Assembly (NCBI RefSeq): GCF_025264625.1
Contig: NZ_CP093313.1
Coordinates: 3,472,001-3,536,000, forward strand
Direction of reading: 5' to 3'
Length of the DNA: 64,000 nucleotides
DNA from: Occallatibacter riparius
GTDB taxonomy: Bacteria; Acidobacteriota; Terriglobia; Terriglobales; Acidobacteriaceae
Part shown: positions 55,314-64,000 of the stretch, one piece after another
How positions within the stretch are numbered: the first letter of the stretch is position 1
How the letters are laid out: each line of letters begins with the position of its first letter
Program-made: the position numbers and the translations under genes
The notes under the pieces: model-generated
Databases searched by the model: none
Told to the model about the DNA's origin: nothing
What the model saw: the letters and a program-made list of their open reading frames with translations, nothing else

Positions 55314-57782
55314 TTAATCCACGTCGATCCAGACCGGCAACTGGCCGATCGGGGAATACTCTTCAAATTTCAGTGCGAGGCCGCGTCGCTTGAGCGGAAT
55401 GCCTTCGAGGCAGTAGACGCCCATTTCCGAGCCGTTCTGCGCGCCTTCAAGAATGGTGCCGGGTTTCGCTGGCTGAGCATTGGGATCGCCGCAGCCCGAG
55501 CCGCCGTGACCCGGAGCGAGAATCTGCGCGTCAGCGTCGCTGCGCAGCTTGGCGTACTCGGGGTTGCCGAAGGCACGCGATTCGAAGATCGGCGCGCCGG
55601 GGGTGATCTCAACCGAACGATAGGGCTGGTGCAGGTTGCTGCCCTTGGCGTAAGCGGTGAACCGCACGCAGCCTGCCTGCGGATCCTCTACCGTGGCAAG
55701 TCCGTCGAGAATGCTCTCCGACGCGCTGAGCCGGTGCGTGTAGGAGGCTCCGAGGACGGTGCAGCGCGAGAGCGAGACATTTCCTTCAGCGAAACCGAGC
55801 GCGAGATCTGCCAGAGCTAGCGGCCATGCTTTTTCAGCTTCGGCGGCCGTGAACTGCTGGATGGCTGCTGTCATGGCTGCGATGAGAGCCGAAGATGGGA
55901 TGGTTCCAGGCGTGTAGCTGTTCAAGTCGGATATGAGAGCTGAATTGCCCGTGACTGCTTTCTTCGCGAGCGAGTTAGTTTGGTACTTAAGTGAGGCGGC
56001 CAAACTGGCGGAATCGAAGATGGTGGGATTGTTGAGCGTGCCTGTCTTTGCGACGGTGTGCGAAGGGATGGATTGCAGGATGCAGTCGCTGGCAGTCATG
56101 CTTTCAATGGCGCCGCCGAAACGGGTGCGAATGGGGCCGACGATGGTGCGCTCGAGGATCAGGTTCGTAACGGAGCCTTCGACGTAGAGGGTGACAGGCG
56201 CGAGCGGCATGCCATCGATCGCGGTTCCATACATGGGCAGGGGATTGGGCGGCGGGCCCGGTTGCTCGTATGGGCAGGGGATGGGCGCCGCATAGGACGT
56301 GCCGGGATCGAGCGTCATCATGCGCAGGTAGACCGAGTCGAACGAGCCCTGCAGCACGATGTCTGCGCCCTGCAGCAAAAGGCCTTCGAGGACAAGTACA
56401 GTGGGATTGCCCGACGCGGCGGCCTGGCCGACGATGGTCCAGGTTTGCGGCGCGCCGGTGGGCCAGCGGAGCACGGGGCGTTCGCCGCTTCGAGCAGCGA
56501 CAACTACGGTTGCACCAGCAGGAACCGTGAGCGTTTGGGTGGGACCCGCGTAGGTGAGGGTGTCGGCGATCTCGATGTTGGCATCGGCGGTAACTGCCGC
56601 AAGCGCGCTGTCGATGTCGCTGCCGTTGCCGCCGGAGATCGTTGTGGTGACTTCGGGGATGGGCAGATCGTTGAGGATCTGAGTGTTGTAGCCTCCGGCA
56701 CCGATTTCGGATGCGAGTCCGAAGTTGTAGCAGACTGCCAACGTGCCCACGGGTTGGCCTCCGACGAAGCTGAAGCGGCCGGCGCTGGGCTGGATGGCGA
56801 GCTGCGACAGCGGCAAGGCCGCGCCCGAGCCGGCAGCGATCAATCCGACGGAGAAGGCTTCCGGCGTAAATGTCGCGGGGTAGAGCTTGTCGGGCACTGT
56901 GGCCCACAAGGTCTCGCGAATAGCGACGGGAAGTTCCCATTCGTCAGGAGAGACCCAGTGCTCGCCCCATGAACCTGCCTCCGCGACGCGCTGCGAGGGT
57001 GCAAAGAGTGGAATGGCGCGACCCGTGGGGTCAAACGTGAGGCACGGCGGATTGGCTCCATTGCTGACCGGCGTGGCGCCCGCGATGGGAAAGGCCTTGA
57101 GCCACCACAGAAACACGCCGAGGTTACGGATGTTGAAGTGGCCAAGTGTCTGGCCTCCGGCGCGAAGGTCGGCTGTGTAGAAGTACTCGTCGAATGCCGA
57201 ACCCGTGTTGCTGGCTGGGTAAGTTTTGCGGAGGTCAGCGAATCCGCCTGCCGGTGTACCACTGTATGCGCCGATGAGGCCTTCGGCGATTTCAAGCGCA
57301 TTGCCGGTGAATCCGACTGGGCCGGTGATGGGATTCTCGATCTGATAGCTCAGAGGCGGATCGAATTGATGGCGCGTGCGGCCAAGTCGACGGAAGAACT
57401 CGACTACGCGCGCGTCGCGGGAGGCGATATCGGCGGCCAGTTCTTCGAGTACGCCGACGGTGCCGGCTCGGCGGCGGTAATAGACGGTCTTCGCGACGTC
57501 GATGCGCTGCGCGGCTGAGTCGAGGCAGGCCACGAGCCGCGTTGCTACGAGATCGCCGATATAAGGGATGCCCCAGTCGTCGCAGGTTTCAATGGATTGG
57601 TTCTGACCAAGGCGGTCGATGTTGCGGCGTACTACGGCTGCCTGTGCACCGATGCGATTCACCAACTCCTGCAGAGGACCGGGCGCTCCGTGCACCGGGC
57701 CGGTATCCATCGCGCGATAGATTGCTGGCAACATCTGCCAGAGCCGATCTGCGTACCACTGTGCGTATCCGTCGCTAATCAT
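55314..57782 (-). CDS. Tail protein I-like/beta-helix protein of the eCIS baseplate
   Basis: An 822-residue protein. The first 135 residues (LWQMLPAIYRAMD, LQELVNRIGAQ, CDDWGIPYIGDLV, TVYYRRRAGTVGVLEELA) resemble phage tail protein I, the wedge-to-fibre connector. The middle and C-terminal parts carry beta-helix-like repeats (SDIDSALAAV, PVTLYVEGSVTNLILERT, DCILQSIPSH). It probably joins baseplate and fibre. The frame is open further upstream, but ATG 57782 has GGAGG 9 nt before it and overlaps the preceding gene by 8 nt, indicating coupled translation. Confidence 0.8.
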   Translation of the reverse strand: MISDGYAQWYADRLWQMLPAIYRAMDTGPVHGAPGPLQELVNRIGAQAAVVRRNIDRLGQNQSIETCDDWGIPYIGDLVATRLVACLDSAAQRIDVAKTVYYRRRAGTVGVLEELAADIASRDARVVEFFRRLGRTRHQFDPPLSYQIENPITGPVGFTGNALEIAEGLIGAYSGTPAGGFADLRKTYPASNTGSAFDEYFYTADLRAGGQTLGHFNIRNLGVFLWWLKAFPIAGATPVSNGANPPCLTFDPTGRAIPLFAPSQRVAEAGSWGEHWVSPDEWELPVAIRETLWATVPDKLYPATFTPEAFSVGLIAAGSGAALPLSQLAIQPSAGRFSFVGGQPVGTLAVCYNFGLASEIGAGGYNTQILNDLPIPEVTTTISGGNGSDIDSALAAVTADANIEIADTLTYAGPTQTLTVPAGATVVVAARSGERPVLRWPTGAPQTWTIVGQAAASGNPTVLVLEGLLLQGADIVLQGSFDSVYLRMMTLDPGTSYAAPIPCPYEQPGPPPNPLPMYGTAIDGMPLAPVTLYVEGSVTNLILERTIVGPIRTRFGGAIESMTASDCILQSIPSHTVAKTGTLNNPTIFDSASLAASLKYQTNSLAKKAVTGNSALISDLNSYTPGTIPSSALIAAMTAAIQQFTAAEAEKAWPLALADLALGFAEGNVSLSRCTVLGASYTHRLSASESILDGLATVEDPQAGCVRFTAYAKGSNLHQPYRSVEITPGAPIFESRAFGNPEYAKLRSDADAQILAPGHGGSGCGDPNAQPAKPGTILEGAQNGSEMGVYCLEGIPLKRRGLALKFEEYSPIGQLPVWIDVD

Positions 57783-60309
57783 TGGCGGACACCTCCGTGG
57801 TGGTGGGAGAGAAGTCGCTGGGGTCGAGGGAGAAGTAAGCTCCTTCGCCGGGGCTGTGCAGCGGTCCGGAGTCGACCGCACCATTTACGGTGAACTGGCT
57901 GGACTGAATGCCGACCACCCCGGGGACCGCGAGGCACGCGGCTTCAATCGTGCTGTCAAAGAGCGACTGGCCGATGCCGATCTGCGGCGGCGAGAACAGG
58001 CCGGTGATGGGATCGCAGAGAGCGGCAGTGAGATTTGCCTTGATGGCATCCGAGTCCCAGCCCGCGACGATGACGAGTGCCATGGTGAGAGTCACGGTCA
58101 TCTGTTTAGCGGCGAGCACGGTGACGGGCCGGTTCTGGTCGCCCTCAGCGGAGAGAAGTGCCTGCACGGATGTCGCGACGTTGGCTTCGCCGGCCACGTA
58201 GACGGTTACGCAGGCGCGCAGATTGACTGCATCCCACGACCACGTGGCGGCAGCCATCGTCACTCCGGGAGCCTGTGCAGCGATAGCCTGGTAGTCAAAG
58301 ACCGATACGGCCCGATTGAAGGCCAGTACGGAGCGGGGTGCATATTGCTTGAGCAGAGCCGCGGGATCGGGATCGCTACCTCCGCTGACTGCAACGGGAT
58401 TCACGATGGTCTGCAGGCCGGGATAGCTCTGTGCGATGACAGTCAGCTTGCCAGCGGGCGGAGAACTGGCGCCCGCGCCAATGCGATACGTCGCGATCAC
58501 GTTGTTGTTGCCGGTGGTGAGGCGAGCGCCGTTTACTCCGTCGCCGAAGTCGACCCAGGTATTCTGGCTTGAGTCTTCGCGCGTGACAAACACGCGCGCG
58601 TCGGCAGACTGGCCGTAGAAGCTCGTAACCTCGGTCCACGGTTCGCCGTTTACGGTGATCGTGACGGTGCTTGCGTAGCCCGACGTTGGGTTCGCGAGAT
58701 ACGTCACCGGCGATTTGGCGAGCTTGAAGGATTGGCCGGACTGGGTTGCATCGCCGCTGCCAAGGATTTCTTTCGAGACGGTCTGCCCACGGGTTACGGA
58801 GAGCAGATTGAAGTAGACGTAGAATGGCGGTTGCAACTCCGGCGAGAGGGGTATCGGCGTCGAGTCGGGCCAGGTCACGCTGAGTGTGTCCCCGCTTCCG
58901 ACGCCGGAGGCAGCGTCTCCATTGCCATTGCTGTCGGCTAGCAAAATTTGCTGCGTGCCTGCGGACGGGAACTGCGCGGGCGAGATCGCGTCAAGGTCTC
59001 CCGTGCCGTTCCAGGGTTGCGGCGGTTGATCGATGAGAGTCCCGACTTCGACCCATCCGAAGAGAATTGAGACCGAAGCGGAGCTGACCGAATTCAGCCA
59101 TGAATGGATGCCGGAAGCCAGTGTCAACTGCGTGTGAAGCACCGGAATTGGCGTCGGCTTGCCTGAGCCTCCGGCACTGACCGAGGTCGGTGAGCCGGCA
59201 GAGCAGGCGTCCCCCATCATGTCGGTTGTCGAATGCACCTGCACGACCTTGGGGTCGGCGTTCGGCGCAGTGAAGACGAGATAATGGTTCGGCCGGATCT
59301 CACGCGCCAAGCCAGCCAATTGAATGGTCTTGCCACTCGCGTTGTAGGCGGAGCCATTCACGGTCCAGAGGGGAGCGCTCTGATTTGGCTTCCTCAGGCG
59401 GGCATTCGCAGCGGTCATTGCGCCCGGTGTTGAGGCGGAGACAAACGTGAGCTGCGTTTGCTTACCGCCGGTTGGCGCGGACTGCACCGCGGGCGCCGCT
59501 GAGAGCGTGATCAATGTGGGGGCTGTTGTGGAGTCGCGAGGGCTGAGCAGAAGCACGTCGCCGTTGCTCAGTGAAGTGACGCTACCTTTGAGGAGAATTC
59601 CGTACTGCGGCGTGGTCTGGTACTGCCCATGTGCCTGGTGTTGCTGTTGCGCCTTAACCTTCTTGGCTTTCTTGTAGGTGTACAGCTCCTCCTCGTACTG
59701 TATGCCGCCGATGGAGTACTCTTCCCAGGAGATGCTTCCCAGATCGGCGATGAGGTTGGGCGGAGGCAGCGCGGGCACGCGATCTGGAAGGCCGATCGAA
59801 GTTGCCTGCATGAGCTCAAAGGTTTGCGGCGACTGGCCAGGACCGGGTTTGCTCTGGAACTGAAGGCCCTTGGGCAGAGTTACAGTCTGACCCGGCAGCA
59901 CGCTTGGCGAGACAAGTGCGGCGAGTGTGCCTGTGGCGCCGATGGCCGGGCGAGGACGATAGCCGAGAATCTGGATCAGTTCGGCGGGCGTCTCAGGCAA
60001 CTGCGCGGTGCGCAGGTAATCTTCATTGGCGATGCGTTCGTTGTAGAAGGTGAGGATGTCGGATAGATACGCCCACCATTCGACCATCATTACACCGAGA
60101 TCGGCTACTGAGGGATCTGCTCCGTCTGTCTGCCACGCGGTGAGCGACTGCTCGAGGGGAGGCTGACCGGGAGGAGCAAGCAGAGGCGTAAGCAGAGCGC
60201 GACGGAACGAGTTGAAGTCGCCGGCGCGAAACGCGATCTCCGCGAGGCCAGGCAGATTCGTCAGCATCGAGTTGGCCGCATTGCATGTGCAAACGGGTGT
60301 TGTGCTCAT
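57775..60309 (-). CDS. Baseplate wedge protein (gpJ-like, Afp12-type)
   Basis: An 844-residue putative baseplate assembly protein. The N-terminal region (DPSVADLGVMMVEWWAYLSDILTFY, ANEDYLRTAQLPE, LIQILGYRPRP) is the family signature shared with the preceding gene. The C-terminal part (VWVDFGDGVNG-like NTWVDFGDGVNGARL, PRSVLAFNRAVSVFDYQAIA) matches baseplate J. In contractile systems two such proteins make the wedges that trigger sheath contraction. Its ATG overlaps the preceding stop by 4 nt (ATGA). Confidence 0.88.
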   Translation of the reverse strand: MSTTPVCTCNAANSMLTNLPGLAEIAFRAGDFNSFRRALLTPLLAPPGQPPLEQSLTAWQTDGADPSVADLGVMMVEWWAYLSDILTFYNERIANEDYLRTAQLPETPAELIQILGYRPRPAIGATGTLAALVSPSVLPGQTVTLPKGLQFQSKPGPGQSPQTFELMQATSIGLPDRVPALPPPNLIADLGSISWEEYSIGGIQYEEELYTYKKAKKVKAQQQHQAHGQYQTTPQYGILLKGSVTSLSNGDVLLLSPRDSTTAPTLITLSAAPAVQSAPTGGKQTQLTFVSASTPGAMTAANARLRKPNQSAPLWTVNGSAYNASGKTIQLAGLAREIRPNHYLVFTAPNADPKVVQVHSTTDMMGDACSAGSPTSVSAGGSGKPTPIPVLHTQLTLASGIHSWLNSVSSASVSILFGWVEVGTLIDQPPQPWNGTGDLDAISPAQFPSAGTQQILLADSNGNGDAASGVGSGDTLSVTWPDSTPIPLSPELQPPFYVYFNLLSVTRGQTVSKEILGSGDATQSGQSFKLAKSPVTYLANPTSGYASTVTITVNGEPWTEVTSFYGQSADARVFVTREDSSQNTWVDFGDGVNGARLTTGNNNVIATYRIGAGASSPPAGKLTVIAQSYPGLQTIVNPVAVSGGSDPDPAALLKQYAPRSVLAFNRAVSVFDYQAIAAQAPGVTMAAATWSWDAVNLRACVTVYVAGEANVATSVQALLSAEGDQNRPVTVLAAKQMTVTLTMALVIVAGWDSDAIKANLTAALCDPITGLFSPPQIGIGQSLFDSTIEAACLAVPGVVGIQSSQFTVNGAVDSGPLHSPGEGAYFSLDPSDFSPTTTEVSAND

Positions 60310-62798
60310 CGTCCACCCTCCGGGAAGACTCGAATGGTGCCGCGCTCCGGATAATCGGGATCGTTGGCGACGCGCAGAATCTGATTCGATCCGAACTGCA
60401 GAACATCAGGCAGAGGCTGGAACACGTTGCTCGCGCCACGCTGCCGGTACTCGATGTCGAGCACGCCGTTCACGCCGTCAACGCTTTGGATGGCCGCCTC
60501 GAGATTGCTGCGATACAGCGGCGTGCCGAACGTGAAGCGATCGGCGAAGAAGAAGCCCGCGGTTCCGTCGGGGAGCTTGGCGTCAGCAAGACGCGCCAGC
60601 ACGCCGGCTTCGACATCACTGGACAACCAGCCATCCTTCACGCAGACGGTGATCTGTAGGTCAATCGACATGAGGGTAGGCGGCGGCGCATAAGACTCGT
60701 AGCCCGCGAGGCGTCGGCGATTGAGCAGATCGATCAACTGCTCCTGCTCGGCGAGCGTAACGTTGGCGCCGCTCGACTGGCCGGCCCCGGGATCGACGGT
60801 GGTGAACACCGTAAGCCAGCTTCCCGTCCAGCGGAAACTGGTTCCGGCTTTCAGGACCCACGGTAACTTCTCCGCTGCTGCCTCATAGTCTGACGGAATC
60901 ACGGCGCGAAATTGCGACGCGCGAAATGCCTGTGGCGCCATGCGCTGGATGTGCTGCGCGGTCTCGGCGTCTGCGCCGTTTGTGACGGCGAATGGATTGC
61001 GCACGCCGCTGAGATAACCCGATGCGCTGGGGGCGACGTTCTGGATGGCACCGGCAGCGAGGTTGCCAGCTGCTCCCATGCCGATGCGATAGGTGACGCT
61101 GAAGACATCGCCTTCGTTGAGATCCGTTCCGAATGTGCCATCGCCAAAGCGCAGCGTGTCGCCCTGGTCGCCGTCATATTCCCATTGCGTGGGTGTGCCG
61201 AAGTTGTCTGTCGCTACCACACGCCACGCTGCTGAATCGACGGTGAAGGCCGTTTCAGTCGCGGTGGCGTCGAGAAGGCTGGTGGCGAACTGGAAGCTAT
61301 CCGGCTCGGGCAGCGTGCGGTTCAGGATGATTTCAGGAATGGGCTCGGCAAGATCGGGATCAATGGATGAGTCGTTCGCATTTGCCGAGGGCAACCACGC
61401 GAGCCGTCCTGATTTGGCGCTGGAGCGCGACAGGGGATACCGGAATACCCAGTTCGGCGCGGAGTCGGTGCCGTTCGGCCCGTAGCGCGCGATGGCGAGA
61501 GGCATGGCGATGGCGCCGGCGGGTGCGGATCCGATGGCGAAAGTCTCAGAGAACCGCTGACCCTGGGTGGCGTGAAGCAGGTTGCCCGCGAGATGGGTCA
61601 GAGTCAGGTCGTGTTCGCGCTTCAGTGCATCGGCAGGACCCCAGGTGATGAACGTAACTGGAGTGGGTGATCCGCCGGTGAGATAAAGCGGGTCCCAAAG
61701 CTCGGTGGCGCTGGTCAGGTTGACGACTTCGCGAATGCTCTCGCCAGGCAGATCGGTCTGGATCAGCAGAGGCATCGGATTGTTTGCCAGAATCTGTGCC
61801 TCGAACTTGTAACCGTGGTTCAGGATATACATCTGCGTGGAACCACACTTCAGGCATTGCTGATCGTCGTCGAACCAGTAGGGCTGGATGCCATCGTTCC
61901 AGAGTGGAGAGACCGCGTAGCTGGTCTTGTCATTCAAGCTGGTGCCGATCTCGAAGGGGACGATGACTCCGTCAGGCGTCATCGCGCTGATCAACTGTCC
62001 GGCCGGAACGGTATTGCCTACTACATTGCATTGCACGGTGGTGGAGGCTGAAAGCGCAGGCGTGGGCTCGTAATCCACCAGGCGCGCCATGTTGACTAAG
62101 GAGCGGCGCTGCGTCGCGCTCAGGAGCGAAGCTTCCGCGGCCACGCGGTCCTGCAGGTAGCTCAACTCATCGGCAACCTGGCAGAGAGCTTCCATGAACA
62201 TGACACCAAAATCGGCCTCGGAACGCTCCTGCCATGATGGATAGCGCTGCGCAGAGAAATCAGTGAGGGCGAGCTTGAAGCTCTGGAAATCTTTTGCGGT
62301 ATAGTCGATGGCCGGAAGCGGAGGATCGTCGGGCGCGCAGCAGGTACTCTTCGGATTGCAATCGAAATCCGATGGGCACAGCACCTTGAACGAGAAGGTC
62401 GCGCTCGAATACATCGGATCCAGCGCTGGCAGGGGATCGAGAGTGTTCGGGGGCCCGGAGGCACTGGGCGTATCGGTCGTCAGGGTGAGTGTGTAGGTCG
62501 AGAAATCGCCGGGCTTGTCGACGTGAACAGCCAGGACGGGGCGTCCCGCTGGATCGACTGACCAGTCGCTCGGGTGGACCTCCCTGGTGTTGATCCCCTG
62601 AATGCGATCGCCACCGGAGATGGTCGCCTGAACCTCGGCCGGCGAAGCGGGCTTAATGTCGACCGTGTTGAGGAAGTGTACATAGAGGGTCTTCGCGTCC
62701 ACAGACTTCAACTCAACGAAGTCGATGCCGTTGACGACGAACGGAGGTCCGATGACCTTCACCAGGCGGTTGCGCGGTTCTGTGAGTGGTTGCGTCAT
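60306..62798 (-). CDS. Baseplate wedge protein (gpJ-like, Afp11-type)
   Basis: An 830-residue putative baseplate assembly protein. IDYTAKDFQSFKLALTDF, RSEADFGVMFMEALCQVADELSYLQDRV and LVDYEPTPALSAS are the family hallmark; the C-terminal half has LRFGDGTFGTDLNEGDVFSVTYR, FRAVIPSDYEAAAEKLPWV and EAAIQSVDGVNGVLDIE typical of baseplate J. A Cys-rich patch (NPKSTCCAPDD) lies near 150. It starts 1 bp after gp25 and overlaps the next gene by 4 nt, so the baseplate genes form one tight operon. Confidence 0.9.
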   Translation of the reverse strand: MTQPLTEPRNRLVKVIGPPFVVNGIDFVELKSVDAKTLYVHFLNTVDIKPASPAEVQATISGGDRIQGINTREVHPSDWSVDPAGRPVLAVHVDKPGDFSTYTLTLTTDTPSASGPPNTLDPLPALDPMYSSATFSFKVLCPSDFDCNPKSTCCAPDDPPLPAIDYTAKDFQSFKLALTDFSAQRYPSWQERSEADFGVMFMEALCQVADELSYLQDRVAAEASLLSATQRRSLVNMARLVDYEPTPALSASTTVQCNVVGNTVPAGQLISAMTPDGVIVPFEIGTSLNDKTSYAVSPLWNDGIQPYWFDDDQQCLKCGSTQMYILNHGYKFEAQILANNPMPLLIQTDLPGESIREVVNLTSATELWDPLYLTGGSPTPVTFITWGPADALKREHDLTLTHLAGNLLHATQGQRFSETFAIGSAPAGAIAMPLAIARYGPNGTDSAPNWVFRYPLSRSSAKSGRLAWLPSANANDSSIDPDLAEPIPEIILNRTLPEPDSFQFATSLLDATATETAFTVDSAAWRVVATDNFGTPTQWEYDGDQGDTLRFGDGTFGTDLNEGDVFSVTYRIGMGAAGNLAAGAIQNVAPSASGYLSGVRNPFAVTNGADAETAQHIQRMAPQAFRASQFRAVIPSDYEAAAEKLPWVLKAGTSFRWTGSWLTVFTTVDPGAGQSSGANVTLAEQEQLIDLLNRRRLAGYESYAPPPTLMSIDLQITVCVKDGWLSSDVEAGVLARLADAKLPDGTAGFFFADRFTFGTPLYRSNLEAAIQSVDGVNGVLDIEYRQRGASNVFQPLPDVLQFGSNQILRVANDPDYPERGTIRVFPEGGR

Positions 62799-62799
62799 C

Positions 62800-63210
62800 T
62801 CATATCACCTGCACCTCGGTTTGTGTCACGGACTGCGTTTCGATCAGCACGTAAGTGACCTGTATGGCGATAGCGCCATCGGGCAGCGGAGGCCCGGAGA
62901 CCGGACCACCTGTTGTGCTGTTTGCCGTTCGCACAGTCACGTCCTTCACTGTGATCTGATTGGCGAGCCAAAGGTTGAGCGCCTGCGTTACAAGCAGCTT
63001 TGTGGTTGCGCCTAGCGAGGAATTCATCGGTGCGAAGAGAAGCCTGCGCAAACCAGCACCGAACGTGGGCAGGCACACGCGCTCGCCAGGGTCGGTGAGT
63101 AGAATCTGGCGGATCATTTGATCGACGTGGCTGGCGTAGTCGGTCTGCGCAGCCTGGCCAGAGGCAGCATCGATTGCAAACGGATAACGTATGTCGCGCC
63201 GTATCGTCAT
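62800..63210 (-). CDS. GPW/gp25-family baseplate protein
   Basis: A 136-residue gp25-type protein, the wedge component that starts sheath assembly. RYPFAIDAASGQAAQTDY, then QMIRQILLTDPGERVCLPTFGAGLRRLLF with the usual lysozyme-like fold core; the family glutamate-arginine pair is seen in PGERV and FGAGLRRL. AGGAGG precedes the ATG. It lies 9 bp after the PAAR-like gene. Confidence 0.93.
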   Translation of the reverse strand: MTIRRDIRYPFAIDAASGQAAQTDYASHVDQMIRQILLTDPGERVCLPTFGAGLRRLLFAPMNSSLGATTKLLVTQALNLWLANQITVKDVTVRTANSTTGGPVSGPPLPDGAIAIQVTYVLIETQSVTQTEVQVI

Positions 63211-63219
63211 CGTGCCTCC

Positions 63220-63546
63220 TCAGAGCCCTTCCACTAGTGGCTGTGTGTTCTGAATCAAAACTGTGCCTTGCGGAGCCTGCGTGGCGGCAAGACAGAGCCC
63301 TACGCTGGCCTCGTTCAAGGCGAAGTCGCCGCCGGCTTTGACCTTTGTGCATGCCTGGACCCACTGCACGGTTACGCACGGGCTGGCCACGGTGCCAATC
63401 ACGAAGGGGCATCCGGCGATGGTGCAGGTGTCTGACATGCGCAGCACGGGAGACGAAGCTGTCGTTTGCGACTGTCCTGGCACCGCTGTGACGGTGCCGC
63501 CGTGCGGGCACATCATGGTGCTCGCGGATGTGAGCAGTGCGGGCAC
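63220..63546 (-). CDS. PAAR-like spike-tip protein
   Basis: A 108-residue protein, the likely conical tip that sharpens the spike. MCPHGGTVTAVP near the N-terminus and later cysteines and histidine-poor repeats suit the PAAR-like/DUF4280-related type found in eCIS loci rather than a canonical PAAR. The GTG at 63546 follows GGAGGTGA and overlaps the stop of the gpV-like gene by 1 nt. Confidence 0.75.
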   Translation of the reverse strand: MPALLTSASTMMCPHGGTVTAVPGQSQTTASSPVLRMSDTCTIAGCPFVIGTVASPCVTVQWVQACTKVKAGGDFALNEASVGLCLAATQAPQGTVLIQNTQPLVEGL

Positions 63547-63999
63547 TAGGTCACCTCCAGTGCGCCATTGTTGACGTTCACGCCGCTTGCGCCGATGGCT
63601 ACGCTGCTCGAGCCTGACGTGCAGGTGATACCGCTCGAGTCGAGAACGACTGTGTTCTGCTGCGCGTCCGTCACGGTCACGCTGCCGGCATTGTTGTCGA
63701 TCGCCAGGGAGCCACCCGTAGCGATGATGCTCTTTACGTCCGCGCTAGCCGAGGAAGGGATATCACCGGAGGACCAATACATGCCGACCCAAATGGGATA
63801 GGAGACATCGCCGCCCTCGAACTCGATCCAGACGCCGCTGCCCACTTCAGGCAGCATCACGAATCCCACTTGCGGTCCGGCATAAGGCACGCACGGCATG
63901 CACCATCCAGTGCCGGTCTGGGGCAGCACGGAAGGGACAGCCGCCTTGACGCGCATTGTGGATGCGTCCACATCAGTCACCACGCCTCGATACTTTCCG
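63546..63999 (-). CDS. gpV/VgrG-like central spike protein (5' end outside window)
   Basis: The C-terminal 150 or so residues of a spike protein; the frame stays open to the window edge. GKYRGVVTDVDAS and RVKAAVPSV begin the OB fold, and VGFVMLPEVGSGVWIEFEGGDVSYPIWVGMYW completes it. The end (SVTVTDAQQNTVVLDSSGI, VAIGASGVNVNNG) is the beta-helical needle. The missing N-terminus and further eCIS genes should lie to the right. Confidence 0.88.
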   Translation of the reverse strand, partial: GKYRGVVTDVDASTMRVKAAVPSVLPQTGTGWCMPCVPYAGPQVGFVMLPEVGSGVWIEFEGGDVSYPIWVGMYWSSGDIPSSASADVKSIIATGGSLAIDNNAGSVTVTDAQQNTVVLDSSGITCTSGSSSVAIGASGVNVNNGALEVT

Positions 64000-64000
64000 T

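Noticed and set aside
46709..63999. Prophage or type VI secretion locus
   Set aside because: No capsid, portal, terminase or integrase and no T6SS membrane-complex genes are seen, while DUF4157 and DUF6519 proteins favour an eCIS. The region right of 64000 could still change this.

Overview
The window reads as chromosomal DNA of a GC-rich, free-living, plant-polymer-degrading Gram-negative bacterium, most likely an acidobacterium (class Terriglobia). This is an inference from the mix of families: an Oar-like TonB-dependent receptor fragment, a stand-alone secretin-like secreted protein, large periplasmic GH2-type glycosidases, a small lmo0937-type membrane protein and many CPBP and ankyrin proteins. 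No rRNA, tRNA or CRISPR array was found.

Left part (1-17.5 kb). A TonB-dependent receptor gene broken by several frame changes is followed by a gene-poor stretch with short direct repeats and then ssb. Next is a divergent 4-hydroxyproline catabolism cluster. Leftward it encodes a 4-hydroxyproline epimerase, a DadA-like FAD dehydrogenase and a DapA-family deaminase. Rightward it encodes a 2Fe-2S protein and an FAD/BFD-type oxidoreductase. The three redox genes together fit a hetero-oligomeric D-hydroxyproline dehydrogenase. Heme A synthase follows, then a leftward sugar-use operon (sodium:solute symporter, 71-residue membrane protein, fucose/arabinose-type isomerase, M24-like protein), an ankyrin protein and a Tat-exported HisC-like aminotransferase.

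Middle (17.5-46.5 kb). A G-tract repeat separates this part from a divergent AraC-type regulator and quinone-oxidoreductase-like dehydrogenase, a tandem universal stress protein, holA, bacteriohemerythrin, CPBP proteases, a TetR-GH2 operon with a clear palindromic operator, an EamA transporter, a 230-bp heptamer repeat, a PP2C phosphatase, and a sugar locus (MFS porter, ROK kinase, LamG-GH2 enzyme, large TIM-barrel hydrolase, LacI regulator). The spaces between these genes carry dispersed repeats that recur several kilobases apart.

Right part (46.5-64 kb). This is the most notable region. It is a leftward gene set for an extracellular contractile injection system (eCIS, related to Afp/PVC): gpV-like spike (cut by the window end), PAAR-like tip, gp25, two large baseplate wedge proteins, a tail-protein-I/beta-helix hybrid and a DUF6519/beta-helix fibre-like protein. 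After a probable terminator come three consecutive proteins with the eCIS core (DUF4157) domain. These three share an N-terminal motif but have different C-terminal regions: a candidate cysteine hydrolase, a cysteine-rich tail, and an OmpA-like domain plus an unknown domain. They look like the particle's cargo. Sheath, tube and ATPase genes are not in the window and would be expected to the right of it.
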